The notes under the pieces are model-generated. The model saw only the letters and a list, made by a program, of their open reading frames with translations. It did no database searches and was not told where the DNA came from. Made by a program: the position numbers and the translations under genes. 15,679 nt of DNA from Nanobdellota archaeon (lineage in GTDB: Archaea > Nanoarchaeota > Nanoarchaeia > Parvarchaeales > Parvarchaeaceae): the NCBI GenBank assembly GCA_021834945.1, contig JAKBRA010000017.1, positions 1-15,679 of the forward strand. Reading direction: 5' to 3'. This document shows, in pieces, positions 1 to 6,533 of the stretch; position 1 is the first letter of the stretch; each line of letters starts with the position of its first letter.

Positions 1-612
1 TGACTTTTGTTTCATTATTATGTTGGTGAGACTCTTCGGTACAATCTGATCTGAAGGTATCCCCAGTCTTTTGAATACATCATCTATCCTGATTTTTGCG
101 TCATTGCTCTTTTCCATAGAGGTTTTGATCTCCGCCTCTATGCCTAATCCGAAGTCCGTTATATTTTCAAGGGATATCTCCATGTCTTTCAGCAGGTAGA
201 CCTGTCTTGATTTATCTATAGTACAGAATGGTTTGAATCCCATTGCCTTTAGTATGTCAGTCATGGCCTCTGGCGAGTCTATTATGGTTTCATGCTCTGC
301 CCAGGAATTGTGATCTCCTTCCTGCGTTATCACTTTTACATTTAAGGTAACTTCTTCATCATTGCCATTTTTCTGTTCGCGTAGTCTTAAACTGTAAGAA
401 CCTACTGAATTCATCTCTATCTCTGCAAAGGAGGCAACGTTAACAGGGCAGAAATAAATGTCCTTTATGTTAACCTTTTTCGTTAATTCTGCACCTAGCC
501 CTTCAAGTTTCTTTGATATCTCAATATATTCTGATTCCTTGAGGAGCGCTCTTTTTTCGACCTCCTGTGTTTTATCCCCAGATTCAGTTCTGCTTCCCAT
601 AGTTTCAACCAT
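1..612 (-). CDS. CYTH-domain protein (CyaB / triphosphatase family), 3' end off the window
   Basis: The minus frame opens with ATG at 612 and stays open for 204 codons to the left edge, so the C-terminus is missing. Near residue 17 it has EVEKRALL, close to the ExExK metal-binding signature that opens CYTH domains, with Arg instead of Lys at the last position. Later charged strands (SLRLREQ, VTLNVKV, HETII, IEAEIKT) follow the alternating acidic/basic pattern of the CYTH triphosphate tunnel. Members of the family are class IV adenylate cyclases, thiamine triphosphatases or inorganic triphosphatases; many archaeal copies are annotated CyaB without a tested substrate. It diverges from the gene at 668 over a 55-bp spacer with a TATA-like box 29 bp from this ATG, which suggests a leaderless transcript. 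Family call is fairly firm; substrate unknown. Confidence 0.82.
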   Translation of the reverse strand, partial: MVETMGSRTESGDKTQEVEKRALLKESEYIEISKKLEGLGAELTKKVNIKDIYFCPVNVASFAEIEMNSVGSYSLRLREQKNGNDEEVTLNVKVITQEGDHNSWAEHETIIDSPEAMTDILKAMGFKPFCTIDKSRQVYLLKDMEISLENITDFGLGIEAEIKTSMEKSNDAKIRIDDVFKRLGIPSDQIVPKSLTNIIMKQKS

Positions 613-636
613 AATACAATCTTTGAGTAAGGCAAG

Positions 637-646
637 CTATTTATTG
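637..646. promoter_or_regulatory. Shared TATA-like box between two divergent genes
   Basis: The sequence CTATTTATTG, AT-rich and near-symmetric, has its centre about 27 bp from the ATG at 668 and about 29 bp from the ATG at 612. Archaeal TATA boxes lie about 25-28 bp from the transcription start, so a single TBP site could drive both genes as leaderless transcripts. No strong BRE is evident. Position and spacing are seen; function is inferred. Confidence 0.45.
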
Positions 647-667
647 TTAGTTTTGATATAGGTAATC

Positions 668-1687
668 ATGAAGCCAGTAAAGCTTAAGAGAGATGAGTAC
701 AGGTCAAGGAGAGAATCCATGGGAAACGGTAAGCTTTCAGGAAAGGATCCTAAACCTGCATTGAGGTTCATCTCTAAAAAGTTCAGGAAAGAAGGGATAA
801 GATACGCCGTAATAGGCAGTATGTCACTTCGTTTGCATGGCATTGATCTATCGCCGGATGATATAGACATAGTAATTAGAGAGAAGGATGCAGGAAAAGT
901 TAACAGAATGTTTAAAGAATTCTTAATAAAGCCGATACCGATAGGTAAGACGGATTATGGTTGGGGAAACTCTAATTTCGGCCTTTTTAGAATTAATGAT
1001 TATAATGTAGAGATTGGTTATCCTCCTACAAAGACACAGAAAACTGATATATACATTCCAAGGGCAGATAATGCAAAGGATGTCAAGTTCAATGGAATTA
1101 CTGTGGCAGTTTGTCCTGTCTTGGAGATGTTTTATGCATACGGGAATTGGTATGGAATAAGTAAAAGGGGAAAGGACCTTAAGAAAATAGAATTGATTAG
1201 GAGATTCTTTAGGGATAATGCAAAGATTAGGGCAGCGCCTTTTGATATGAAAGCGGCAAAACAGAAGCTGATCAAACATAAGAGCACGCGTTATACTAAT
1301 GAGATACAGCATGCTAAGATAGTAAAATGGGCAGATACGCATAAGCCTGTTCGTATTTTTGGCAGGCCAGTATGGATTGTTCCGCATAGTTATGTAAACT
1401 CCAGGTGGGCAATACGTCCTTTTGGCTTATTATTTGTATCAGACAGGTTTCCCAAGTGGGCTCTTAATAATGTAGTATACCATGAACTTGTGGAAGAAGA
1501 AGCAGAATATAAGAAAAGCATAAAGAATCCGCATTTGTATGCCACAGGACAGGAGCTCTATTACATCATAGGGCATGGATTGCTAAGTAAGAGCATAAAA
1601 TGGATGGAAAGGACAGATAAGAATATTCTAAGAGTAAGGCTAAAGGAGTGGAAGGAAGAAGGATATAAAGTCTCAAGAGAGATGTAG
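668..1687 (+). CDS. Nucleotidyltransferase-like protein with an HExxE-type C-terminal region
   Basis: This 339-aa protein begins at ATG 668 behind GGTAATC. Residues about 30-100 show the minimal nucleotidyltransferase pattern: a Gly-Ser pair (IGSMSL, residues 49-54) followed by DDIDIVI (64-70), whose acidic residues would bind metal; this resembles the uncharacterised nucleotidyltransferases of the DUF2204/AbiEii type. The rest is not a known part of that fold. Residues about 215-339 are rich in aromatics and contain YHELVEEE (from residue 271), which recalls a metallopeptidase HExxH helix with Glu in place of the second His. The gene could be a two-domain enzyme or an antitoxin/toxin-like NTase; no partner ORF follows. 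Its last codons lie inside a sequence that resembles the element attachment region (see 1667-1730). The NTase fold is moderately secure, the role unknown. Confidence 0.7.
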   Translation: MKPVKLKRDEYRSRRESMGNGKLSGKDPKPALRFISKKFRKEGIRYAVIGSMSLRLHGIDLSPDDIDIVIREKDAGKVNRMFKEFLIKPIPIGKTDYGWGNSNFGLFRINDYNVEIGYPPTKTQKTDIYIPRADNAKDVKFNGITVAVCPVLEMFYAYGNWYGISKRGKDLKKIELIRRFFRDNAKIRAAPFDMKAAKQKLIKHKSTRYTNEIQHAKIVKWADTHKPVRIFGRPVWIVPHSYVNSRWAIRPFGLLFVSDRFPKWALNNVVYHELVEEEAEYKKSIKNPHLYATGQELYYIIGHGLLSKSIKWMERTDKNILRVRLKEWKEEGYKVSREM

Positions 1688-1730
1688 TATCAGAGGTTGT
1701 CTTCCGTGTTTTGCAACCGTATCATTATGG
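1667..1730. repeat. Degenerate copy of the element's left-end sequence (att-like)
   Basis: This stretch aligns with 3913-3975. The first part (AAAGTCTCAAGAG versus AAAGCCCCGAGAG) differs only by three transitions from the tRNA-3'-end core. Then both carry GTATCAGAGGTTG exactly, a 13-14 nt loop, GCAACC, and a similar tail (GTATCATTATGG versus ATATGATTACCG). In both copies the GGTTG/CAACC arms can pair; the closing pair is C-G in one and U-G in the other. The copy covers the stop codon of the upstream gene. It may mark the left end of an older related insertion. Confidence 0.5.
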
Positions 1731-1763
1731 ATAATAAATGGCATTTTTAGTAAAACGTTGCAT

Positions 1764-2270
1764 TCATTTATGTTCAAAATACTTTTTTATAATCTTTTTA
1801 TTGCTAAAGAGTATTCTACTCGGCATATCTCCATATTCGAACGTATTTATTTCAAGACATTCCTCTTTGGCTTGGTCGGTTACGTGAGGTAGCTGTTTAG
1901 AGATTGAATGTGATAAGAAAACGCATATCCAAAATGTCAGTGTTTTTTAGAAGGTGACATTATGGTCTTTTCCTGAATCTCACACACTTGATCTATAGTT
2001 ATCTTCATACCGCACTCTTCTGAGACCTCTCTGATGAAAGCAGAATCGAAAGCTTCTTCTAACTCTACTGTTCCACCTGGAAGAGCCCATATTTTAGAAT
2101 CAGCCCTCTTGATGAGTACTAATTTTTTATCATGAGTTGTTATAAGCCCAAATACACCTCCTTCGGAAGGATGCGTAGACTATTCTTGTTTTGTATTTTC
2201 CAAATTCGTAATCGGTTACAGTCTCATTTATCTTAGATATTCTTGCTTTTGGATATTTTCTATCAGTCTG
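1764..2270 (-). pseudogene. Nudix hydrolase pseudogene with two frameshifts
   Basis: No intact ORF exists, but the minus strand carries a Nudix hydrolase in three frame segments. The N-terminal piece below 2270 reads KYPKARISKINETVTDYEF and on to VYAS. Near 2160-2175 the frame changes to HPSEGGVFGLITT and a complete Nudix box at 2006-2077: Gly, five residues, Glu, seven residues, then REVSEECGM, with all catalytic glutamates kept. That frame stops at TGA 1937-1939, just after an A6 run (plus-strand 1942-1947). One base inserted there would continue through FWICVFLSHSIS and TFEYGDMP to TGA 1764-1766. Nudix enzymes cleave nucleoside diphosphate-linked compounds. The intact box but broken frame means recent decay or sequencing error at the homopolymer. 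Confidence 0.68.
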
Positions 2271-2364
2271 CTAATTGCCAAAGGGTACTTACGCATATAA
2301 TTACTATTGAATTCAATTTTATATTAATTTGTCAAATTCATACAGCAAAGCTTTCTCAGTTTAT

Positions 2365-2451
2365 TCAGAACCTTGGACTTTTAAGTGCCTCTTCCTTAAG
2401 CTCTTTTATATTCTTGACATTCTTTTTCTCAATGTGGTTATTGTGTCCATG
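2365..2451 (-). pseudogene. Possible C-terminal gene fragment
   Basis: A short minus-strand frame between stop codons reads HIEKKNVKNIKELKEEALKS then PRF and TGA at 2365-2367. The amphipathic, lysine/glutamate-rich composition looks coding, and it faintly recalls the N-terminal region of WbuC-type cupins (ELKEEALKSPR). There is no start codon and no continuing domain. It is offered only as a possible gene remnant within the decayed stretch 1688-2580. Confidence 0.2.
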
Positions 2452-2508
2452 CACATATTATCGATACAAAAACCTAGCAGAGTAATAAAGTATTTAATTA
2501 CCTGATAA

Positions 2509-2679
2509 TGGATATCTGGTAAAGCAGCAGATGTTATCAAGAAACTAAAACCAAAACAGGCAAAGGAAATAGGAATTTCTAAGAGGAATATGCGTTATCT
2601 GAAAATGAAGATAAAGACCAAAAAGCAAGTAGTATTAAAGAAGACGACTTTAAAGAAGTTAATGATGTATATAATATAG
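2509..2679 (+). pseudogene. HTH-like C-terminal remnant overlapping the Mrr-like frame
   Basis: A plus-strand frame after TGA-TAA (2503-2508) reads WISGKAADVIKKLKPKQAKE and then IGISKRNMRYLK before a lysine-rich tail and TAG at 2677-2679. The AKEIGISKRNMRYLK segment has the form of a helix-turn-helix (a short helix, a Gly turn, a recognition helix), as at the C-terminus of some archaeal mobile-element proteins. It has no start and is therefore probably the tail of a lost gene. Its end overlaps, in another frame, the sequence that reads into the Mrr-like gene, so a junction of two unrelated pieces lies at about 2580-2680. Family not identified. Confidence 0.3.
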
Positions 2680-2738
2680 GTGTTAAAATAGATGGTAAGA
2701 ATAATGTTTGGATTGTTAAGCTAAACCCCAGCGGTGGT

Positions 2739-3770
2739 TTGTTAACTGAAAAAGAATATGAAAAATGGAAAAAAATGCCTGGACTTGGGCAAGAACTTGA
2801 AAAAGAATTTACCAAAGAAGAAATTAGAGATTATCAACAAAAATACAAAGAAAAAGAAGTTGCAAATTTGTGTAAAAAAAATGGAATAATATCTATTGGT
2901 TGGCTTTTAAATCCAATGGATACTTGGTTGAATCACACTAATATTACTATTAATCGTGAAAAATTCAAAGAATTATATGAGAACACACCATGGTATGCAG
3001 AGAATAAAAAGAAACTTAATTCTTCTATCAAAAATTTTCAAGAACTTAAGGAAGGTGATTTCTGTTGGGTAAGGGATTCAAGCGATAAATATTATGTATG
3101 TAAAATAGAAGGAGATTGGTACTACGATAGCAGCAAAAAAGCATGGGCAATGGATATAGCACAAAGATATAAGTGCAAATGGGTAGAAGTTGGTGATGTA
3201 ACTGAAACTCCAGCAGCCGTTGTAAAAAAATTAATAATGAGAGGGCGTACTGTTAGCAAAATAGATGATGAATGTTTATTAAACATGTCAAAGTATCTTT
3301 TTGAGAGAGGCGGTAGAAAAGAAATTGAAAAAGCAATAAATGAATTCGACAACAATAACTACATTGGAAAAGATATACTGAGTAATCTTACTGCATACGA
3401 TTACGAGGATTTTGTTGGATTTTATTTACAATCAGAAGGGTATTTTATAATGCCCTCAACAAGATATCAAAGTACGGAAGGTTATGAATTTGTAGCTATC
3501 AAAAAAGATAGTGGTGAAAGAATAGCCGTACAAGTTAAACAACAAAAAGAGAAGTTGAAGGGCAAAGATTATGAAAGGTTATCTAATACTTACACAGTTT
3601 ATTTAGCTTGCAGTAGTGGTGTAGATATGGAAGGAGCAGATAAGAACGGAATAAAAGAGATAAGCAATACAGACTTAGAAAAGTTTATCAAGGAAAATAG
3701 AGGTTTGCTTTTAGGTAGAGTTAAGTTCTGGGTAGTTTATCAAAAATATCAACAGCAAGGTAATCAGTAA
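2739..3770 (+). CDS. Mrr-like PD-(D/E)XK nuclease, probably 5'-truncated
   Basis: The only usual start codon in frame is TTG 2739, but the frame is open and looks coding from 2582 (VYNIGVKIDGKNNVWIVKLN precedes it), so the true start is probably lost. Residues are counted from 2739. Residues about 46-175 (IISIGW, LKEGDFCWVR, YYVCKI, CKWVEVG, PAAVVKKL) form a beta-rich module of the kind placed before type IV restriction nucleases. Residues 218-270 (AYDYEDFVGFYLQSEGYFI, E250, then AVQVKQ with Q265/K267) match the Mrr-like nuclease core: helix Glu, acidic residue, QxK. Such enzymes cleave modified or foreign DNA. The gene is strongly AT-rich and lies outside the candidate element's left boundary. 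The nuclease call is moderate; function as a complete enzyme is doubtful. Confidence 0.6.
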   Translation: MLTEKEYEKWKKMPGLGQELEKEFTKEEIRDYQQKYKEKEVANLCKKNGIISIGWLLNPMDTWLNHTNITINREKFKELYENTPWYAENKKKLNSSIKNFQELKEGDFCWVRDSSDKYYVCKIEGDWYYDSSKKAWAMDIAQRYKCKWVEVGDVTETPAAVVKKLIMRGRTVSKIDDECLLNMSKYLFERGGRKEIEKAINEFDNNNYIGKDILSNLTAYDYEDFVGFYLQSEGYFIMPSTRYQSTEGYEFVAIKKDSGERIAVQVKQQKEKLKGKDYERLSNTYTVYLACSSGVDMEGADKNGIKEISNTDLEKFIKENRGLLLGRVKFWVVYQKYQQQGNQ

Positions 3771-3914
3771 TATTCTCTTTCTCAGCCCTTTTCCATGATA
3801 AAACTATGTTAGAATCCTGCTTTTCTGAAACGGAAAATTTACCAACGACAATTTTGCTTTGACGACAAAATAGGGCAACATTTGGGTCTTCCGGATATAA
3901 CCCCTTTTATTTAA

Positions 3915-3926
3915 AGCCCCGAGAGG
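3915..3926. other. attL core: duplicated tRNA-Thr 3' end
   Basis: AGCCCCGAGAGG equals bases 15294-15305, namely the discriminator position, acceptor 3' strand and part of the T stem of tRNA-Thr on the minus strand. After one base of offset both copies continue with GAT/AT. No other tRNA part is present here, so it is a partial duplication, as left by site-specific integration. Confidence 0.7.
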
Positions 3927-3930
3927 ATAG

Positions 3931-3947
3931 CAGTATCAGAGGTTGCG
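3931..3947 (+). repeat. Left subterminal repeat (possible integrase arm site)
   Basis: CAGTATCAGAGGTTGCG lies 4 bp inside the left core. The right end carries CGAACCTCTGAACTG, whose reverse complement CAGTTCAGAGGTTCG matches this one apart from two single-base gaps. A further copy of TATCAGAGGTTG lies at 1688-1699. The inverted placement next to each core suggests an integrase or directionality-factor binding site. Confidence 0.5.
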
Positions 3948-3986
3948 TTTTGTCGTCTTGCAACCATATGATTACCGAATACATAT

Positions 3987-4060
3987 TATTAATAAAAAAA
4001 TAAAAAGGTTTTGTTTTGTACTTTATATTTTAGTGTGCGTAAAAATAAAAATAAAAAACT
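3987..4060 (-). terminator. T-rich termination region after the left-end nuclease gene
   Basis: Read on the minus strand, the 12-85 bp beyond the stop at 4073 contain GTTTTTTATTTTTATTTTTA and a second run near 3990-4006. Archaeal RNA polymerase terminates at such U-runs without a hairpin. Confidence 0.5.
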
Positions 4061-4072
4061 GGTCAACGTCTA

Positions 4073-5746
4073 CTAATCTTTAAATTCGCCGTATTTGGAG
4101 TTAACACCTTCTCCCCAGAATCCATCACATAACTTTTTGAGATCCGCTTCTTCAGCAGCAGTATATTCTTCAGCCTTCTCAAAATAGATAATCATATTGA
4201 ATATTGGTACAGCATCAGATTTCTTTGTAGTCTGCCCCAATCCAACTACTTTTTTCACATTTGTCTTATATTGAGCACACATGCACATGCTCTCCAATAT
4301 ATTCCTTGTTTCTGCATGCCGTCCTGGTGTAAAGTAAACAACAAATGCTATATCTGGCTTTTCTTCGTATATTGTTAGTCCCCAAGCATCTCTATCATAA
4401 GTGATTGATTTATTACGCTTTTCTTCTGCTCTTTGCGCTAGTTTTCGCCTTTGAACTCTGTTAAGCTTTAGTAATTCTTCTATAGCTTTAAGGTAGTTTG
4501 GTTCGTAAGAGCGATAAGCGTCTTTCAGCACATCATCAACCCAATAACTTACCTTGTCTAACTCTTTTTTCTGAATAAATAACTCTGAAAGTTTACCGTT
4601 CTTATATTCCTCGTAGAATCCGATTAGTACACCATACCGACTCTTAACATATCCTGAATCAAAGTCTTTATTATTCAACAAATAGTATGATAACAATTCA
4701 ATTTCATTCTCGATCAGCATTGACGTTTCCATTACAAATTTTTCTCTCTTCTTGAAATATGCAAATAAATCACTAGGTGTATTCAATTCTTCAACTAAGA
4801 ATTTCAGATCTTCTAGAGTAAGTATAATTGGAACAAAATCAAGTTTTTTAACTTCTGGAATTTCCTTTATTTTGTTATAGTTCAGATAAGGTAATTTTCT
4901 ATTGACCACTAGGATAGGATAAACATCTTTCACATCGGCAAATCGGTAATCTTTGAATACTTTATTTGAGTTTACCATGAATAGTTTTACACTTTTATTC
5001 TTTGCTCTATTCATTGAAGTTTTTAGTTGATTTAGCCCATATACTATTGTTGCCTTTGTTAATCTTTCAGGGCCTTCGATAGCGGATTCCTTGCATTGTA
5101 CTACTAGTATAGAGTCAAAGAATACTATCATCACATCGCAAAATTCTTCATTGTTTTTATTAGGCATTTTAGGACTGCCGAAGATTAGATCATAAATGAA
5201 AGAGCTCTGAAATGCGTTTTTTACTTTATTCTCAAATTCGTTATAGTTCTTCTTCCTTGTTTTCATATTTGAGAAGTAAATACATGTTCCTTCTCTAAAA
5301 TCCTCAAAGTCGGAAGAACTTATTCCCATATACAGAAGCGTATTATCTTCAAACATAACCCTATCGAACATCATCACTGGTGGTTTTACGTTATCCATAA
5401 CTTCTTTCATTTCATTTTCTGAAATTGGAGGGTAGTGTATATCCCTTTCAACACTAAATTCTGCTATATTTATGCTAAATTCTTTTCTTAATGCCTCAAT
5501 GGTCTTAATTCCATGCCATATGCCAAGCGTGGATTTTCCCATCTTCGGTTTCCCATTAATAGGAATAAAGGCATCTTCATCTGTAGCCGTGATCTTTAAT
5601 GCTGTGAGATAACATTGTAAATCCAATCTCGTTTTAAATTTCTTAGGACTGACCTTAAACTGCTCCTTCAGATCGAGAATTCCCAGGGCAGACATCAGTC
5701 CATCGATTAGTTGATTGTCTATATGTTCTGGGTCTTCACCATCCAT
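4073..5746 (-). CDS. P-loop segment joined to a PD-(D/E)XK (NERD/Mrr-like) nuclease
   Basis: This 557-aa protein starts at ATG 5746, preceded by AGGATGATCTG, a good ribosome site. Residues 65-72 (GKPKMGKS) form a Walker A motif, and PVMMFDRVMF (123-132) resembles Walker B without the usual following Glu. The P-loop part ends there, much shorter than a full ATPase domain. Residues about 168-222 then show a nuclease core: a helix (NEFENKVKNAFQSSFIYDL), D204 in EEFCDVMIVFF, and VVQCKE with Q217/K219, the D...QxK arrangement of NERD/Mrr-type endonucleases. A conserved-looking C-terminal region (about 455-545: IAFVVYFTPGRHAETRNI, MCMCAQYKTNVKKVVGLG) is of unknown role. Met140 in LLYMGISSSDFEDF could be the ancestral nuclease start, with the N-terminus acquired by fusion. 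It is transcribed separately from the HerA run and probably acts as an effector or accessory nuclease. Confidence 0.65.
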   Translation of the reverse strand: MDGEDPEHIDNQLIDGLMSALGILDLKEQFKVSPKKFKTRLDLQCYLTALKITATDEDAFIPINGKPKMGKSTLGIWHGIKTIEALRKEFSINIAEFSVERDIHYPPISENEMKEVMDNVKPPVMMFDRVMFEDNTLLYMGISSSDFEDFREGTCIYFSNMKTRKKNYNEFENKVKNAFQSSFIYDLIFGSPKMPNKNNEEFCDVMIVFFDSILVVQCKESAIEGPERLTKATIVYGLNQLKTSMNRAKNKSVKLFMVNSNKVFKDYRFADVKDVYPILVVNRKLPYLNYNKIKEIPEVKKLDFVPIILTLEDLKFLVEELNTPSDLFAYFKKREKFVMETSMLIENEIELLSYYLLNNKDFDSGYVKSRYGVLIGFYEEYKNGKLSELFIQKKELDKVSYWVDDVLKDAYRSYEPNYLKAIEELLKLNRVQRRKLAQRAEEKRNKSITYDRDAWGLTIYEEKPDIAFVVYFTPGRHAETRNILESMCMCAQYKTNVKKVVGLGQTTKKSDAVPIFNMIIYFEKAEEYTAAEEADLKKLCDGFWGEGVNSKYGEFKD

Positions 5747-5885
5747 CAGATCATCCTGCTTTCAGTAGCCTGTTTACCATTTTCTTCTTTAATAATCCTT
5801 GTTTTTTCTCTATATTTTTTCGTAGATTACATAGGTGTTTGTTATACTTGCTTTTTGGATTTTTTCGAGAAGGAAAAGAGCCAAG

Positions 5886-5894
5886 ATTTATAAG
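5886..5894. promoter_or_regulatory. Bidirectional TATA-like box between divergent nuclease genes
   Basis: ATTTATAAG on the plus strand (CTTATAAAT on minus) is a good archaeal TATA match in both directions. It lies 76 bp upstream of ATG 5970 (plus) and about 140 bp upstream of ATG 5746 (minus), so both transcripts would have leaders. The 5747-5885 leader of the minus gene holds a lysine-rich frame ending in MVNRLLKAG just before the ribosome site, but I see no start for it beyond that Met. Confidence 0.4.
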
Positions 5895-5969
5895 ATAGTT
5901 ATGGATAAAATTCTTTAAGAATATGTACAGAACTTGGAAGCTTTGTATTGCTATAGAGTATGTGAGATA

Positions 5970-6509
5970 ATGACGACAATTAGATATCAAACTTTCCCTA
6001 GAACAGAATTGCCTCCACATTTTGCTAAAAAGGTTGCAGAAGTTTTCATAAAACATGAGAAGGCCATATCTACGGAATTGTTATCAAAAGGACTTACTAG
6101 TGATTTTGTTCTAAAACAGATTCGAGATGATCTGGAGCTTATAGGTTTTAATTGTGAAAAGGGTAAACATATAAGTGGAAAAATAAATAGACCCATATCA
6201 TTTGGAGAAAATGGCAAGCCGGAAGTTAATTATGATATTGATGCTTACCAGTCAGAATGGAAAGCGGTTCTTGAAGTTGAGGCAGCTAGAGCTTGGATGG
6301 GCAATGCAGTTTATAGAGATTTAATACGAGCATGTGTTATGGCCGAAACAGAAGTTCTTATCCTAGCCGTACCTAATAAATATAAGTATAAAAGCTCTGG
6401 ACATGAGACAGTCGATGGTGGTTATATACATGCAAGAGGGCTTGCCGATGTCCTATATGGACATGGAAGTTTCAGATTACCATATAAATTATTACTAATT
6501 GGGTACTAA
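5970..6509 (+). CDS. PD-(D/E)XK restriction-endonuclease-like protein
   Basis: ATG 5970 is preferred over the upstream in-frame TTG 5934, giving 179 aa. The protein has a single compact nuclease signature: residues 88-91 YDID, then WKAVLEVEAARAWMGN (97-112), i.e. D89/D91 followed by E102-x-E104. An ExE in place of ExK occurs in type II enzymes such as BamHI; a BamHI/BglII-like fold is therefore a reasonable suggestion. The following YRDLIRACVMAETEVLILAV has the helix-strand succession of that fold. It faces the minus-strand run, is convergent with the 288-aa gene at 24 bp, and shares its promoter region with the fused nuclease. With the adenine methyltransferase at 12175 it could form a restriction-modification pair, but the two are 6 kb apart. 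Type II specificity is not readable. Confidence 0.6.
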   Translation: MTTIRYQTFPRTELPPHFAKKVAEVFIKHEKAISTELLSKGLTSDFVLKQIRDDLELIGFNCEKGKHISGKINRPISFGENGKPEVNYDIDAYQSEWKAVLEVEAARAWMGNAVYRDLIRACVMAETEVLILAVPNKYKYKSSGHETVDGGYIHARGLADVLYGHGSFRLPYKLLLIGY

Positions 6510-6533
6510 TGCTCTCCTAGCCATTATGCTCAG

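Larger units (their letters stand above)
3861..3957. repeat. 10-bp inverted repeat straddling the left attachment core
   Basis: GACGACAAAA at 3861-3870 is the exact reverse complement of TTTTGTCGTC at 3948-3957. The arms are 77 bp apart and lie either side of the 12-bp core at 3915-3926. They could be binding sites for a recombination protein, or chance; one arm would be outside the element, which argues for caution. Confidence 0.3.

Noticed and set aside
923..1387. 154-codon minus-strand frame opposite the nucleotidyltransferase-like gene
   Set aside because: Antisense shadow: the plus-strand product has recognisable motifs, while this frame has Cys/Ile-rich sequence without domain or ribosome site.
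2243..2485. 80-codon plus-strand hydrophobic frame
   Set aside because: No ribosome site, and it overlaps the Nudix pseudogene end and another minus-strand fragment; hydrophobicity follows from the AT-rich antisense.
3861..3957. Inverted repeat as insertion-sequence ends
   Set aside because: Only 77 bp between the arms and no transposase; listed as a repeat only.
5751..6056. 101-codon minus-strand frame before the fused nuclease gene
   Set aside because: Most of it is antisense to the restriction-type nuclease. The lysine-rich part at 5751-5880 could be real, but it has no start codon apart from the Met of MVNRLLKAG.
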